This document shows, piece after piece, positions 41,223-49,778 of a stretch of DNA of 64,000 nucleotides. The notes under the pieces were generated by a model. The model saw only the letters and a list, made by a program, of their open reading frames with translations, did no database searches and was not told the DNA's origin. Source of the DNA: an uncultured Caldisericota bacterium. GTDB taxonomy: Bacteria; Caldisericota; Caldisericia; Cryosericales; Cryosericaceae. Numbering within the stretch: position 1 is the stretch's first letter; the number at the start of each line of letters is the position of its first letter. A program made the position numbers and the translations under genes. Where the stretch lies: contig CAIQIK010000019.1 in assembly GCA_903871855.1 (NCBI GenBank), forward strand, positions 1 through 64,000, written 5' to 3'.

Positions 41223-42422
41223 ATGAGAAGACTGCTGTCTGTAGTACTGATTCTGGCTCTTGCTACCTCTGTCTTCACCGGCTGCAAAAAGGCCGCGCCG
41301 GTTGTCAATGAGATCAAGATCGGTCTTGTCACCGACGTCGGTGGCCGTGGCGACCAGTCATTCAACGACTCCGCCTTGCGCGGTCTCGAGATCTGGGCTG
41401 CGAAGAAGTCCTACGTCAAGGGTGGCGGCTACACTGCCATGTCTGACGCAGACTATGCCAAGTCTCTGGCTGACAACGCCCCTGACCTTACCGACAAGAA
41501 GATTGCTCCGATCCCTGGCATCACCCCCGTCGTGCTTGAGTCCAAGGAGCAGACGGACTACGTACCCAACCTCACCAAGCTCGCCGAGGACGAGGGCTGT
41601 AAGATGGTCGTTGCCGTCGGCTTCATGCTCGCCGACGCCACGTATCAGGTCGCCAAGGACCATCCTAACACGATGTTCATGCTCATCGACGCGGTCCCTT
41701 CCGACCCAACAACGTATGCACCTCTCCCCAACCTCCCCAATCTTGTTGACTACCTGTTTAAGGAAGAGCAGTGCGGTTATCTTGTCGGCGCTATCGCCGG
41801 TTATGCCACGAAGAACAACAAGATCGGCTACATCGGTGGTATCGCCGTTCCGGCTGTCCAGCGCTATGAAGCGGGTTTCTTTGCCGGCATCAAGACGACG
41901 AACCCGACTGCCTATGGCACTGCTGGCAAGAACATTCCCGACGTCTACGCTGGCAGCTTCGGCGACCAGCCCAAGGGCAAGCAGATTGCTCAGACAATGC
42001 TCGCTCAGAAGTGCGACATCCTGTTTGCCGCTGCCGGCGCCACTGGCAACGGTATGTTCGAAGCCATCAAGGAAGCCGGTGGGCCTGACAAGGGTTTGTG
42101 GGGCATCGGCGTCGACGTGGACATGGGCATGAACCCGAACCTGTATCCAGCGGGCACGCTGACCTCCGCCATCAAGCATGTTGACTTTGCAACATGGACG
42201 GCCATCAAGTCCGTCGTTGATGGAACGTTCAAGTCTGAGGTCGTCACCCTGTCGCTGACCGACGGTGGTGTGGGCTGGGCCCAGGATAACGTTGCCAAGG
42301 TCCTTACCGCCGACCAAATCGCCAAGGTCGAGGCCCTTCGCAAGGCCATCATCGCCGGCACCTTCGTTCCGCCGACCGATCCAACGACAGTTCCAGCCTG
42401 GACCCCTCCGACTGGTTACTAG
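41223..42422 (+). CDS. BMP-family (BmpA/PnrA) lipoprotein, nucleoside-binding type
   Basis: A 399-aa exported lipoprotein. The signal peptide ends in SVFTGC (Cys20), so it is lipid-anchored. The mature protein shows the family landmarks KIGLVTDVGGRGDQSFNDSA, VAVGFMLADA, GYLVGAIAGYAT, GYIGGIAVPAVQRYEAGF and AGATGNGMFEAIKEAG. BMP proteins deliver purine nucleosides to ABC permeases, but no permease or ATPase is next to it. Start is ATG at 41223 after GGAGGAG. It is an apparently single-gene transcript, closed by a strong terminator. Confidence 0.92.
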   Translation: MRRLLSVVLILALATSVFTGCKKAAPVVNEIKIGLVTDVGGRGDQSFNDSALRGLEIWAAKKSYVKGGGYTAMSDADYAKSLADNAPDLTDKKIAPIPGITPVVLESKEQTDYVPNLTKLAEDEGCKMVVAVGFMLADATYQVAKDHPNTMFMLIDAVPSDPTTYAPLPNLPNLVDYLFKEEQCGYLVGAIAGYATKNNKIGYIGGIAVPAVQRYEAGFFAGIKTTNPTAYGTAGKNIPDVYAGSFGDQPKGKQIAQTMLAQKCDILFAAAGATGNGMFEAIKEAGGPDKGLWGIGVDVDMGMNPNLYPAGTLTSAIKHVDFATWTAIKSVVDGTFKSEVVTLSLTDGGVGWAQDNVAKVLTADQIAKVEALRKAIIAGTFVPPTDPTTVPAWTPPTGY

Positions 42423-42443
42423 AATCTGTTCCAGAGCAACCGC

Positions 42444-42470
42444 AAACCCCCGGCTTTACGCCGGGGGTTT
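42444..42470 (+). terminator. Rho-independent terminator of the BMP gene
   Basis: An 11-bp stem AAACCCCCGGC/GCCGGGGGTTT with a TTTAC loop, 22 nt after the stop. Confidence 0.9.
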
Positions 42471-42569
42471 CGCTTGAGTGGACCATGCACCTTCTTCTTC
42501 AAACATGACTGAATATGTACTGGGTCGTCCCTGCGTACTGAGAACCTTGCCCTGGAAAAACGGACACCT

Positions 42570-43547
42570 TCATCTGTACCATTCCATGATGACTGCGCCG
42601 GAAGTCATTCCAGCGCCAAAAGAAACCATAAGCACCTTGTCGCCGTTCTTCAGCTTCCCTTCTCTATAGATCTTGTCAAGCGCAACGGGGATGGAAGCAG
42701 CAGAGGAATTGCCAAACTTGTCAATAGTGACAACGACTCTTTCCATGGGTATGCCCAATTCCTGAGCTCCAGACTGGATGATTCTAAGGTTTGCCTGGTG
42801 GGGTATGAACCAGTCAACACTTTCAAGGGGGACATGTGCTTTGTCAAGAACTTTCTTTGCTATACGTGAGATCTCACGAACAGAAAATCTGAACACTGCC
42901 TGACCATCCATTTTGGTGAAGTAGCTTCGTTCATTGAGCACTTCTCTGCTAAAAGGCTTCCTCGAGCCACCGGCGGGCAGAGTGAGGTACTGCGCAAGAG
43001 AGCCGTCGGCAAATAGCTCAAATGAGAGAAGGCCGCCGTGCTCGACAGTGCTCAATACGGTTGCGCCCGCTCCATCACCAAACAAGACATACGTCCCTCT
43101 GTCTGTACTGTCCATCATCCTTGTGATGACTTCCGCTCCTACGACAAGAACATTCCTGTACATGCCTGATCGAATGAATTGAGCTCCGACAGTGACTGCA
43201 TATACCCAGCCTGGACAACCTGCCTGAAGATCAAAAGCAGCTGCATTCTTCGCTCCGATCTTCTCTTGCAGCAAGCAAGCTGTAGCAGGATAGAGCATGT
43301 CAGGAGAGTTTGTTCCAACGATTATCAAGTCAACATCATTCGGAGACAGGTGTGCATCTTCCAGCGCCTTCACAGCGGCAATTTCTGCGAGGTCGCTCGT
43401 CGCCTGATCTTTTCTTGCAAAGCGCCTTTCGGTAATTCCTGACCTGCTTTTTATCCATCCATCGGTCGTGTCAAGGATTTTCTCAAGATCAGCATTGGTG
43501 ACAATCTTTTCTGGAACGTAGCTACCGAGACCAACGATTCCAACCAT
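42570..43547 (-). CDS. fabH: 3-oxoacyl-ACP synthase III
   Basis: A 325-aa condensing enzyme that starts fatty-acid synthesis from acyl-CoA and malonyl-ACP. The Cys-His-Asn triad is visible: Cys111 in DLQAGCPGW, His in FIPHQANLRI and Asn in KFGNSSAAS. The N-terminus GIVGLGSYVPEKIVTN and the closing GAGMTSGAVIMEW are typical. Length fits the family. AGGAG lies 6-7 nt before ATG at 43547. Codons are visibly more A/T-ending (AGA, CTT, TTT, ATA) than in flanking genes, so this gene may be acquired. It lies 15 nt after fabZ. Confidence 0.95.
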   Translation of the reverse strand: MVGIVGLGSYVPEKIVTNADLEKILDTTDGWIKSRSGITERRFARKDQATSDLAEIAAVKALEDAHLSPNDVDLIIVGTNSPDMLYPATACLLQEKIGAKNAAAFDLQAGCPGWVYAVTVGAQFIRSGMYRNVLVVGAEVITRMMDSTDRGTYVLFGDGAGATVLSTVEHGGLLSFELFADGSLAQYLTLPAGGSRKPFSREVLNERSYFTKMDGQAVFRFSVREISRIAKKVLDKAHVPLESVDWFIPHQANLRIIQSGAQELGIPMERVVVTIDKFGNSSAASIPVALDKIYREGKLKNGDKVLMVSFGAGMTSGAVIMEWYR

Positions 43548-43562
43548 CAAGCAGCTCCTGTA

Positions 43563-44024
43563 TTAGAGAGTTCCGCTATCCACAAAGACCGCAGTGATAA
43601 CGCCATCTGCTACGAGAGAATCATCAGAAGAGATCTTGCACTCACTTCTTGCAACGTTGTGCCGGAAAGAAATGAGCCTTGATTGTACAGTGAGAGTCTG
43701 TCCAGGAACAACCTTCTTAAAGAACCTGAACTTGTCCACTCCCGCAAAAAGGCCAAATAGGTCCCTATTCTTCGGAACAGCAAGTATCATCAATGCAGAT
43801 ACTTGTGCAGCAAGTTCCACCAAGATAACGCCAGGAACAATGGGCATGCGTGGAAAATGCCCCTTGAAGAAATCCTCCTCTCCAGTAAAAGCCCTCTTGC
43901 CTGTCACGCTTTCTCCGGGCACAAGGTTGGTTATCTCATCGACAAAGAGGAATGGCTCTCTTTGAGGAAGCATCTTCTCTATTTCCTCTTTGGATAACCT
44001 AAGTTCATTTGTATTCGTCTTCAA
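43563..44024 (-). CDS. fabZ: 3-hydroxyacyl-ACP dehydratase
   Basis: A 153-aa hot-dog-fold enzyme of fatty-acid elongation. The catalytic His lies in FKGHFPRMPIVPG and the catalytic Glu in VILVELAAQ. The usual LPHR(Y/F)P motif reads LPQREPF here. RFFKKVVPGQTL is also family-typical. The start is a TTG at 44024, 5 nt after AAGGGGG; a longer frame to 44114 runs through a decayed S1 gene and is not likely coding. Like fabH, the gene is AT-richer than its surroundings. No acp, fabD, fabF or fabG is adjacent, so the pair is an isolated fab piece. Confidence 0.9.
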   Translation of the reverse strand: MKTNTNELRLSKEEIEKMLPQREPFLFVDEITNLVPGESVTGKRAFTGEEDFFKGHFPRMPIVPGVILVELAAQVSALMILAVPKNRDLFGLFAGVDKFRFFKKVVPGQTLTVQSRLISFRHNVARSECKISSDDSLVADGVITAVFVDSGTL

Positions 44025-44034
44025 GCAAACCCCC

Positions 44035-44233
44035 TTAACTGCATCTCTTGCCCTCCTTATCCATAGCAGTGACCTTAACCTGAAGTTTATCACCAATGTT
44101 GCCAACTTCCTCACCTTCGTTCACATGCTTCATATCGAGTTCGAAAATGCACATATGTCTTCTCAAAACATCATCAATTCCGGGAACTGCTCCAGGAAGG
44201 ATAGATTCTTATGGCAGTACCTTCAACTACGCT
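44035..44233 (-). pseudogene. Decayed S1 RNA-binding domain (PNPase-like C-terminus)
   Basis: Reading the minus strand up to the TAA at 44035-44037 gives FELDMKHVNE then EEVGNIGDKLQVKVTAMDKEG, which matches the end of an S1 domain (HISELDxKxVxxVEDVVxxGDxxxVKVxxIDxxG) as in polynucleotide phosphorylase. Further upstream, in another frame, VVEGTAIRI recalls the first S1 strand, so at least one frameshift and small deletions are present. The piece ends 11 nt before the fabZ start. The degenerate state is seen in the sequence; the assignment to pnp rather than another S1 protein is uncertain. Confidence 0.5.
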
Positions 44234-44310
44234 GTCTATTGGAGACCTCCCAGTATGATGTCGTCGAAGGAAAACAGCAATACCACAACCAGTAGCCTCT
44301 TCATAGCCTT

Positions 44311-44373
44311 GGCAGCAGCGTGTTCGAAGCCCTCAAGAAAACCGGCGGACCGTTCTTCATGCGTCGAAAATAG
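44311..44373 (+). pseudogene. Possible BMP-family remnant
   Basis: In frame +, LGSSVFEALKKTGGP followed by a stop at 44371-44373 resembles GATGNGMFEAIKEAGGP of the intact BMP gene (about 42040-42087). At the DNA level the stretch TGTTCGAAGCC is shared. No other part of a BMP gene was recognised around it. It may mark a second BMP copy destroyed by rearrangement, but 15 residues are a thin basis. Confidence 0.35.
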
Positions 44374-44416
44374 CCTCTTGACTTTCCCGGGCAGGTTCTG
44401 ATGCTATATTGAGTAT

Positions 44417-45139
44417 GTGTTGTGGGCAGTCGCTCAGGGAGGTGAGACTATCAGACGCATTGCGGTCCTCGAAGACGACACTGATATCCGTGAGCTCATC
44501 GGGCTGTACGTGCAAAGAGAGTCCATGGAGCCTGTGCTCTTCGGTTCCCCAGTCGCGTTCCTTACCTGGCTCGACGCTCAAAGGACTGCACCCGACCTCC
44601 TGATCCTCGACCTCATGATGCCCGAGCTGTCCGGCGCTGACGTCATCAAGGCGGTACGCAAGCACCCATTGTGCGACAACATGCCCATCGTCGTATGCAG
44701 CGCGAAGGCAACCGAGAGCGACGTTGTCTTGACCCTCGGCCTCGGGGCGGACACTTATATCCGAAAACCTTTCAACCCGCGCGAACTCGTGGCACAGATC
44801 GGTGCGATGCTGCGTCGCGCACAAGCGGGTTTCGCCGTGTCCCGGCACGCAGGGGTGACCGCAGGGCCAATCTCTATCGACTCTGCACGCAAAACCGCCA
44901 GTGTCGGCGGGAAACAGATCGACTTGACGCCGGCAGAGTACCATATCCTGACCATGCTGGTCGAGCGGAAAGGATCGGTCGTCTCACGCGAGGACCTGCT
45001 GCGGGCCACCGGCGAGACCGATACTGTCGAACGCGTCATCGACGTACACATCACCAGCATCCGCCGCAAGCTCAGTGACGCGGCCCATCTACTGCACACA
45101 TCACGCGGTTTCGGGTACTACATCGAGGAAGACTCGTGA
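44417..45139 (+). CDS. phoB: PhoB-type response regulator
   Basis: An OmpR/PhoB-family regulator of about 230-240 aa that should switch on phosphate uptake genes. The receiver has the acidic pair LEDDTD, phospho-acceptor Asp65 (LLILDLMMPE), the Ser/Thr in VVCSAK and Lys in RKPFNPREL. The C-terminal winged helix reads LTPAEYHILTMLVERKGSVVSREDLL then VIDVHITSIRRKL and SRGFGYYIEE. The start is unclear: GTG at 44417 sits about 7 nt after a TATATT box and could be leaderless, whereas GGGAGGTGA at 44437 is followed by ATC and ATT codons but no standard start. It overlaps phoR by 4 nt (GTGA). Confidence 0.9.
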   Translation: MLWAVAQGGETIRRIAVLEDDTDIRELIGLYVQRESMEPVLFGSPVAFLTWLDAQRTAPDLLILDLMMPELSGADVIKAVRKHPLCDNMPIVVCSAKATESDVVLTLGLGADTYIRKPFNPRELVAQIGAMLRRAQAGFAVSRHAGVTAGPISIDSARKTASVGGKQIDLTPAEYHILTMLVERKGSVVSREDLLRATGETDTVERVIDVHITSIRRKLSDAAHLLHTSRGFGYYIEEDS

Positions 45140-46923
45140 TCCAGAGTCGCCCGTATGCCCTCCATGTGTTGACTGTCGTCCTTGTCGTCGCCAGCCTCCT
45201 GCTTGCAACAGCAACGGTTGCCCTGGTTGCGTCTGTGCATCAACAGGCAAACCTGGGCGAAACCAGCCGCCTCGAGGCTTCCGCGGTGTTGTTGTCTCAT
45301 GAATACATCGCGGCGATCCATGCCGGCAGCCCTGCTGCGCCTCTGGTCCATGGAGATATTCCTTTAAGACTTCGCCTGACCATCCTGAATGTCGGAGGTT
45401 CAGCCGTCGCCGATTCGAAGTTCGACCCGGCTTCTGTCACCAATCGCATCGCCGATCCCGAAGTGAAACAGGCTGCTGTAGCTGGCGTGGGCATCGCCGT
45501 GTCCTATCGCATCGAGTCAGGACAGCATGAGCGCACCGTCTGTGTTGCAGTCAGGGACTCAGGTTCTCTCATCGGCTTTGCCGTGGCAAGTTCGCCCGTC
45601 GACCTGACCTGGCAGTCGGCATCTGGGACATTCTCCTGGGCTATCCCTCTTCTGCTCGTCGTCAGCGCACTGTGGCTCGTGCTGGCCGTCATGCTTACGC
45701 GCATGGCGACGAGGCCGATATCGGACCTCGCCGACGCCCTAGAACGTCGTTCAGTACAGAGCCTGGCAGGCCTTGCCATGCGCGCCGACATCACCGAAGT
45801 CGGACGAGTACAGAAAGCAAGCTACGCGCTGGTACAGGAAAGCGAGATGCTCGCCCTGCGGGAGCATTCGCAATCCTCGGCACTCTCTGCCGTGCTGGAC
45901 GCTGTTCCGCAAGCGATTGCCATTCTCGACAGTATCGGTGCCATTCTCTCGGCCAACAAGCAGTTCAATCATCTTTTCGGAGGCAATGTGCTGCCGGTGG
46001 CTGGGCGCCACATTGCAGAACTCGTCACGCTCCCCGACTGCCTTGCGGCCATCGATCGCTGTATCAGCGAGCACCAGCCGCAGACAATCGTCGCCGAGGA
46101 CCACGGGAGATATTGCTCCTGCAGTGTCCGTGAACTGGATGAAAAGACATTTCGCGAACGGCGCGTGCTGGTCGTCCTCGAAGATATCACCGACGCCATG
46201 GCGCTGCCGCGCATCAAGGCCGACTTCGTCGCAAACGCTTCCCATGAGCTCAAGACGCCTCTGACCGCCATCCGGGGGTATCTTGAACTGCTGCGGGAAG
46301 AGCCTGGCAACGTTCGCTACCTTAACATCGTCGAGCGAAACGTCGACCGTCTCATCGCCCTTTCGTCAGACATCTCACTGCTCTCTCGCCTTGAGAACAA
46401 GGCGCCGGAGATCGAGCTCGTCGACGTCAGCGAGCTGCAGCGAGACCTGGCAGAGCTGTTCGACAAACAGGGGCGCGAGACAGGTGTTGCTCTGAGATTC
46501 TCGGTTGACAGCGAAGGTCGGTTCCTGTATGGTGACCGTCTGATGCTGCTGCAGTTGTTCATCAATCTGATCGAGAACGCCTATCGCTTCACGCAGGCTG
46601 GGGCAATCACCGTGTCTTCCACTGCAGACGCTGCCCATATCATCCTCAGTGTTTCCGATACCGGTCAAGGGATCCCCGCCAAGGATTTGCTACGCATCTT
46701 TGAGCGCTTCTACTCACGTGCCAGCGACCACGGACGCCCCGGGACCGGCCTTGGCCTCGCCATCGTCAAGCGCATCGTCCTGGCTCACAACGGGACGATC
46801 GACGTCAAGAGCACGGTCGACAAAGGGACGACCTTTGTCATTCATGTCCCCAAGAATCTTGGGCCTCGCAGACCTGCTGCGACACCCGCACAATTGTCCG
46901 ACACGAAGATGGAGGACCTATGA
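45136..46923 (+). CDS. phoR: PhoR-type sensor histidine kinase
   Basis: A 595-aa membrane kinase. Two membrane segments (about 9-31 and 164-186) bracket an extracytoplasmic domain; a HAMP-like linker follows (RMATRPISDLADALE), then a PAS domain (about 245-345), the H-box FVANASHELKTPLTAIRGY with His370, and the ATPase domain (NLIENAYRFT, DTGQGI, FERFYSR, GTGLGLAIVKRI). This order matches PhoR. It should phosphorylate the coupled PhoB when phosphate is low, under control of the Pst transporter and PhoU further down. The start is a GTG overlapping the phoB stop; its end overlaps the next pstS by 4 nt. Confidence 0.92.
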   Translation: MIQSRPYALHVLTVVLVVASLLLATATVALVASVHQQANLGETSRLEASAVLLSHEYIAAIHAGSPAAPLVHGDIPLRLRLTILNVGGSAVADSKFDPASVTNRIADPEVKQAAVAGVGIAVSYRIESGQHERTVCVAVRDSGSLIGFAVASSPVDLTWQSASGTFSWAIPLLLVVSALWLVLAVMLTRMATRPISDLADALERRSVQSLAGLAMRADITEVGRVQKASYALVQESEMLALREHSQSSALSAVLDAVPQAIAILDSIGAILSANKQFNHLFGGNVLPVAGRHIAELVTLPDCLAAIDRCISEHQPQTIVAEDHGRYCSCSVRELDEKTFRERRVLVVLEDITDAMALPRIKADFVANASHELKTPLTAIRGYLELLREEPGNVRYLNIVERNVDRLIALSSDISLLSRLENKAPEIELVDVSELQRDLAELFDKQGRETGVALRFSVDSEGRFLYGDRLMLLQLFINLIENAYRFTQAGAITVSSTADAAHIILSVSDTGQGIPAKDLLRIFERFYSRASDHGRPGTGLGLAIVKRIVLAHNGTIDVKSTVDKGTTFVIHVPKNLGPRRPAATPAQLSDTKMEDL

Positions 46924-47978
46924 GACACATGAAACGTATGGCCACTTCCGTACTGATTTGCAGCCTGCTGATCGGGGCGACCGGCTGCAGGACTGCTCCG
47001 GGAGCTCCAGTCAAGGACCTCGCCGTCGCCGGATCTACGTTCGCCGAGCCCCTGTATGTCAAGCAGCTCGACGCCTGGTACCAGAAGACACAGGTGAAGG
47101 CTGTTTATGGAGCCCTGAGCTCGTCCGGGGCTCTGCGCGCCTTGCAGGACCGCACGATCGACATCGGTGCAACCGATCTCCTGTTGACCCCAGAAGAGCA
47201 GGCACGCCTCCCTGCGTCGGTCCTCCAGATACCGACCTGCCTTGGAGCTGTCGCGATCTGCGTCAATCTGCCGGGTAACCCCGCTCTGCGCATGGACGCA
47301 GCACTCATGTCGGCCATCTTCAGCGGCGACGTCAAGACATGGAACGACACGCGCATCGCAGTCCTCAACCCGATGGTGAAGCTGCCTGATACGCCTGTCG
47401 TCGTTCTCCACCGCGCAGACGGCTCGGGCACCACAGACATCTTCACAACCTACCTGGCTGCCGCTGACCAGACCTGGAGCGACAAGGTCGGGGCCGGGCA
47501 ACTCGTGGCGTGGCCGGCCGGTGTCGGCGTGAAGGGTAATGCAGGCATGGCAGCCATGGTGCGGCAGACCACAGGTGCCATCGGCTACATGGAATACACC
47601 TTCGCCGTGCAGTCCAGTCTCAACTCCATCGCTCTTCGCAATCGCTCCGGCACGTTCGTCGTCCCCAGCATCTCCTCCATGCAGGCGGCCGTCCCGCCGG
47701 ATGTCACAGCCGACCTTCAGGGGACGCTTCTGAACCGGCCGGGTGTCGCGTCGTATCCGATCGTCAGCTTCACGTGGCTTGTGTTCTACAAGGACCAAGC
47801 CTACGACGGCCGCTCACGGGAGCGGGCTGTGGCCATGTACGACCTAGTCTCCTGGCTTCTCGGCGACGGGCAGTCGCTTGCCCTGCCACTGCAGTACGCC
47901 GGTCTGCCCGAGAGCGTCCGGAAAGCAGCCATCGACCTCCTCGGACAACTCTCCTGGCAAGGAAAGCCAGTGAAGTAG
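46920..47978 (+). CDS. pstS: PstS-like phosphate-binding lipoprotein 1 (divergent)
   Basis: A 352-aa exported lipoprotein with lipobox IGATGC. The PBP fold carries VAGSTFAEPLYVKQL, DIGATDLLLT, VVLHRADGSGTTDIFTTYLA and GVGVKGNAG, the PstS phosphate-binding loops. Compared with the two later PstS proteins it is divergent: AGSTFAEPLY replaces GAGATFPxPLY, and the SIGSGGGIKAL loop reads ALSSSGALRAL. GGAGG lies 4 nt before ATG, overlapping the phoR stop, so it is co-transcribed with the sensor and may serve in sensing more than in bulk uptake; that is inference. Confidence 0.9.
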   Translation: MRHMKRMATSVLICSLLIGATGCRTAPGAPVKDLAVAGSTFAEPLYVKQLDAWYQKTQVKAVYGALSSSGALRALQDRTIDIGATDLLLTPEEQARLPASVLQIPTCLGAVAICVNLPGNPALRMDAALMSAIFSGDVKTWNDTRIAVLNPMVKLPDTPVVVLHRADGSGTTDIFTTYLAAADQTWSDKVGAGQLVAWPAGVGVKGNAGMAAMVRQTTGAIGYMEYTFAVQSSLNSIALRNRSGTFVVPSISSMQAAVPPDVTADLQGTLLNRPGVASYPIVSFTWLVFYKDQAYDGRSRERAVAMYDLVSWLLGDGQSLALPLQYAGLPESVRKAAIDLLGQLSWQGKPVK

Positions 47979-48011
47979 CGGCTGCGCAGGCCCCAAGTAT
48001 TCTCTGCGCAC

Positions 48012-48050
48012 TTGACAGAATCTGAACCAGACCCAAACACAAGACAAACA
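48012..48050 (+). promoter_or_regulatory. Possible Pho box: 11-bp periodic direct repeats
   Basis: Hexamers TTGACA (48012), TGAACC (48023), CAAACA (48034) and CAAACA (48045) are spaced exactly 11 bp apart, the spacing of PhoB/PhoP half-sites. They lie about 60-100 nt before the CuAO-PstS gene. The matches are loose. Confidence 0.35.
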
Positions 48051-48068
48051 TGCCTTTCTAAAGTGTTA

Positions 48069-48094
48069 GTGGAAACCCCCAGGGGTTTATCCAC
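48069..48094 (+). promoter_or_regulatory. 5' leader hairpin next to the ribosome site
   Basis: GTGG-AAACCCC pairs with GGGGTTT-TCCAC with one bulge and a 2-nt loop. It ends 6 nt before the GGAGG of the gene at 48110 and could modulate its translation or end the upstream transcript. Confidence 0.5.
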
Positions 48095-48109
48095 TACTCG
48101 GAGGTATGT

Positions 48110-49612
48110 ATGTCAGCAGCTGGAAGAAGAATCCTGTCGACAGCACTTGTCGTGCTTGTCACCGTCGGGCTCGTGGTCCCCGGCGCACACGCCGCGTCTG
48201 CGGCGTCGACCAAGACCATTGTCCTCACCATCGATTCCACTGTCGCAACTGTCGCAGGCTCACGCGTCACTCTCGACGCAGCGCCCTTCATCGTTGACGG
48301 CCGCACGATGCTTCCCGTCCGGTTCATCGCCGACGTGATGGGCGCCGGCGTTTCGTTCACGACAAGAGCGAACGGCAGTGTCTCGCAGGTTAACCTTGGA
48401 CTGCCTGATAGCCCTACCACGCTCAAAGCCGTCACCCTCTCGCTCGAATCCACTACTGCCATTGTCGACGGTCAGGCCGTGACGCTTGACACGACTCCCG
48501 TCATCCGGCAGGGTCGCACGTTCCTTCCTATCCGCTTCATCGCCGAGCAACTTGGCGCAAAGGTCACGCCCGTCGCCGACCCGTCCACCGGCCGGACCAA
48601 GTCCGTCACCATTGTCCTGCCAGTCGTGAGCGTCCAGGTCCCAACCCAGATGTCCGGGGCTGGAGCAACATTTCCACTTCCCCTGTACACGAAGATGTTC
48701 GACGTCTACAACGGATCCGTGGGTGTGCGCGTCAACTACCAGGGCATCGGCTCGGGCGGCGGCATCAAGGCCTTGACCGACAAGACTGTCGACTTCGGCG
48801 CCTCAGATGCGTTCTTGACCGTGACCGAGACTGCAAGCATGGGAGCCCCCGTCCTGCATATCCCGACATGTGTCGGCGCCGTTGTCCTCACGTACAGCCT
48901 GGACGGCAACCCAACCCTGCGCCTCGATGCCAGGACGGTCAGTGACATCTTCCTGGGCACGATTACCCGGTGGAACGACAGTCGCATTGCTGCCCTGAAC
49001 CCCGGCATCACGCTCCCTGACCTGTCGATCACGACGGTTCACCGTTCAGATGGTTCCGGTACAACTTCCATCTTCACCAATTACCTGGCTGTCGCCGTGC
49101 CAGAGTGGAAATCCAAGGTCGGAGCCGGCAAGTCAGTCAGCTGGCCTGTAGGCCTCGGTGGCAAGGGCAACGATGGGGTAGCCGGACTCGTCTCACAGAA
49201 CAAGGGAGCTATCGGTTACGTGGAACTCGTCTACGCCATCGGATCCAAGCTGCCCTACGCGACGATGCGCAACTCCTCTGGCAACTTCATTGTTGCGTCC
49301 CTCGCTTCTTCAGGTCGGGCCGCCCAGATCCAGTTGCCAGACGACCTCAAGGTCTTCCTCATGAACAGTAGCGACCCTCAGGCATACCCTATCGCCGCGT
49401 TCACGTGGCTGCTGGTGTACCGCGAGCAGAAGTATGCCGGTCGCACACTGGGACAGGCCATCGCTCTCAAGCGACTCCTGAACTGGATGCTCACGACTGC
49501 GCAATCGGTCAACGAAGGCCTCGGCTACGGCACACTGCCGGGGGCTGCAGTCAGCAAGGCACAGACGCTGGTCAGGTCGATGACATACGGCGGTGCACCC
49601 ATCCCCGACTGA
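48110..49612 (+). CDS. pstS: PstS-like phosphate-binding protein 2 fused to copper-amine-oxidase-N domain
   Basis: A 500-aa exported protein with a Sec signal peptide (about 1-30, ending AHAASA, no lipobox). Residues about 35-170 form a copper-amine-oxidase-N-like domain with two diagnostic repeats, DGRTMLPVRFIADVMG and QGRTFLPIRFIAEQLGA. Residues 180-500 are a full PstS domain (MSGAGATFPLPLYTKMFD, IGSGGGIKAL, HRSDGSGTTSIFTNYLA, GLGGKGNDGVA). The CuAO-N domain is thought to attach surface proteins to the wall in Gram-positives, and may replace the lipid anchor of the other PstS proteins. GGAGG lies 5 nt before ATG at 48110. Confidence 0.92.
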   Translation: MSAAGRRILSTALVVLVTVGLVVPGAHAASAASTKTIVLTIDSTVATVAGSRVTLDAAPFIVDGRTMLPVRFIADVMGAGVSFTTRANGSVSQVNLGLPDSPTTLKAVTLSLESTTAIVDGQAVTLDTTPVIRQGRTFLPIRFIAEQLGAKVTPVADPSTGRTKSVTIVLPVVSVQVPTQMSGAGATFPLPLYTKMFDVYNGSVGVRVNYQGIGSGGGIKALTDKTVDFGASDAFLTVTETASMGAPVLHIPTCVGAVVLTYSLDGNPTLRLDARTVSDIFLGTITRWNDSRIAALNPGITLPDLSITTVHRSDGSGTTSIFTNYLAVAVPEWKSKVGAGKSVSWPVGLGGKGNDGVAGLVSQNKGAIGYVELVYAIGSKLPYATMRNSSGNFIVASLASSGRAAQIQLPDDLKVFLMNSSDPQAYPIAAFTWLLVYREQKYAGRTLGQAIALKRLLNWMLTTAQSVNEGLGYGTLPGAAVSKAQTLVRSMTYGGAPIPD

Positions 49613-49685
49613 GTCACATCTCGATGTTTTGATGGCGCCCCTGACAGTCCGGGGGCGCTGCATCCATCTCCTGAAAGCAGTCCCG

Positions 49686-49745
49686 CTTAATGCAATCTTA
49701 ACATAGACCTGTGGCGCTCCTGACCGGATCACCCTACTCTATAGA
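49686..49745 (+). promoter_or_regulatory. Possible Pho-regulated promoter
   Basis: CTTAAT (49686) and CTTAAC (49697) are 11 bp apart, followed in the same phase by CCTGTG (49708) and CCTGAC (49719). TATAGA (49740-49745) could be the -10 box and has no good -35 box at 17 bp, as is usual when PhoB replaces -35 contacts. It precedes the third pstS. Confidence 0.4.
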
Positions 49746-49778
49746 TATATGACACATTATGTGCACGAGGAGGCCTGA

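Noticed and set aside
44035-44154. A real 39-aa gene instead of an S1 remnant
   Set aside because: No ribosome site before its ATG, and the upstream S1 part continues in another frame, which indicates decay.
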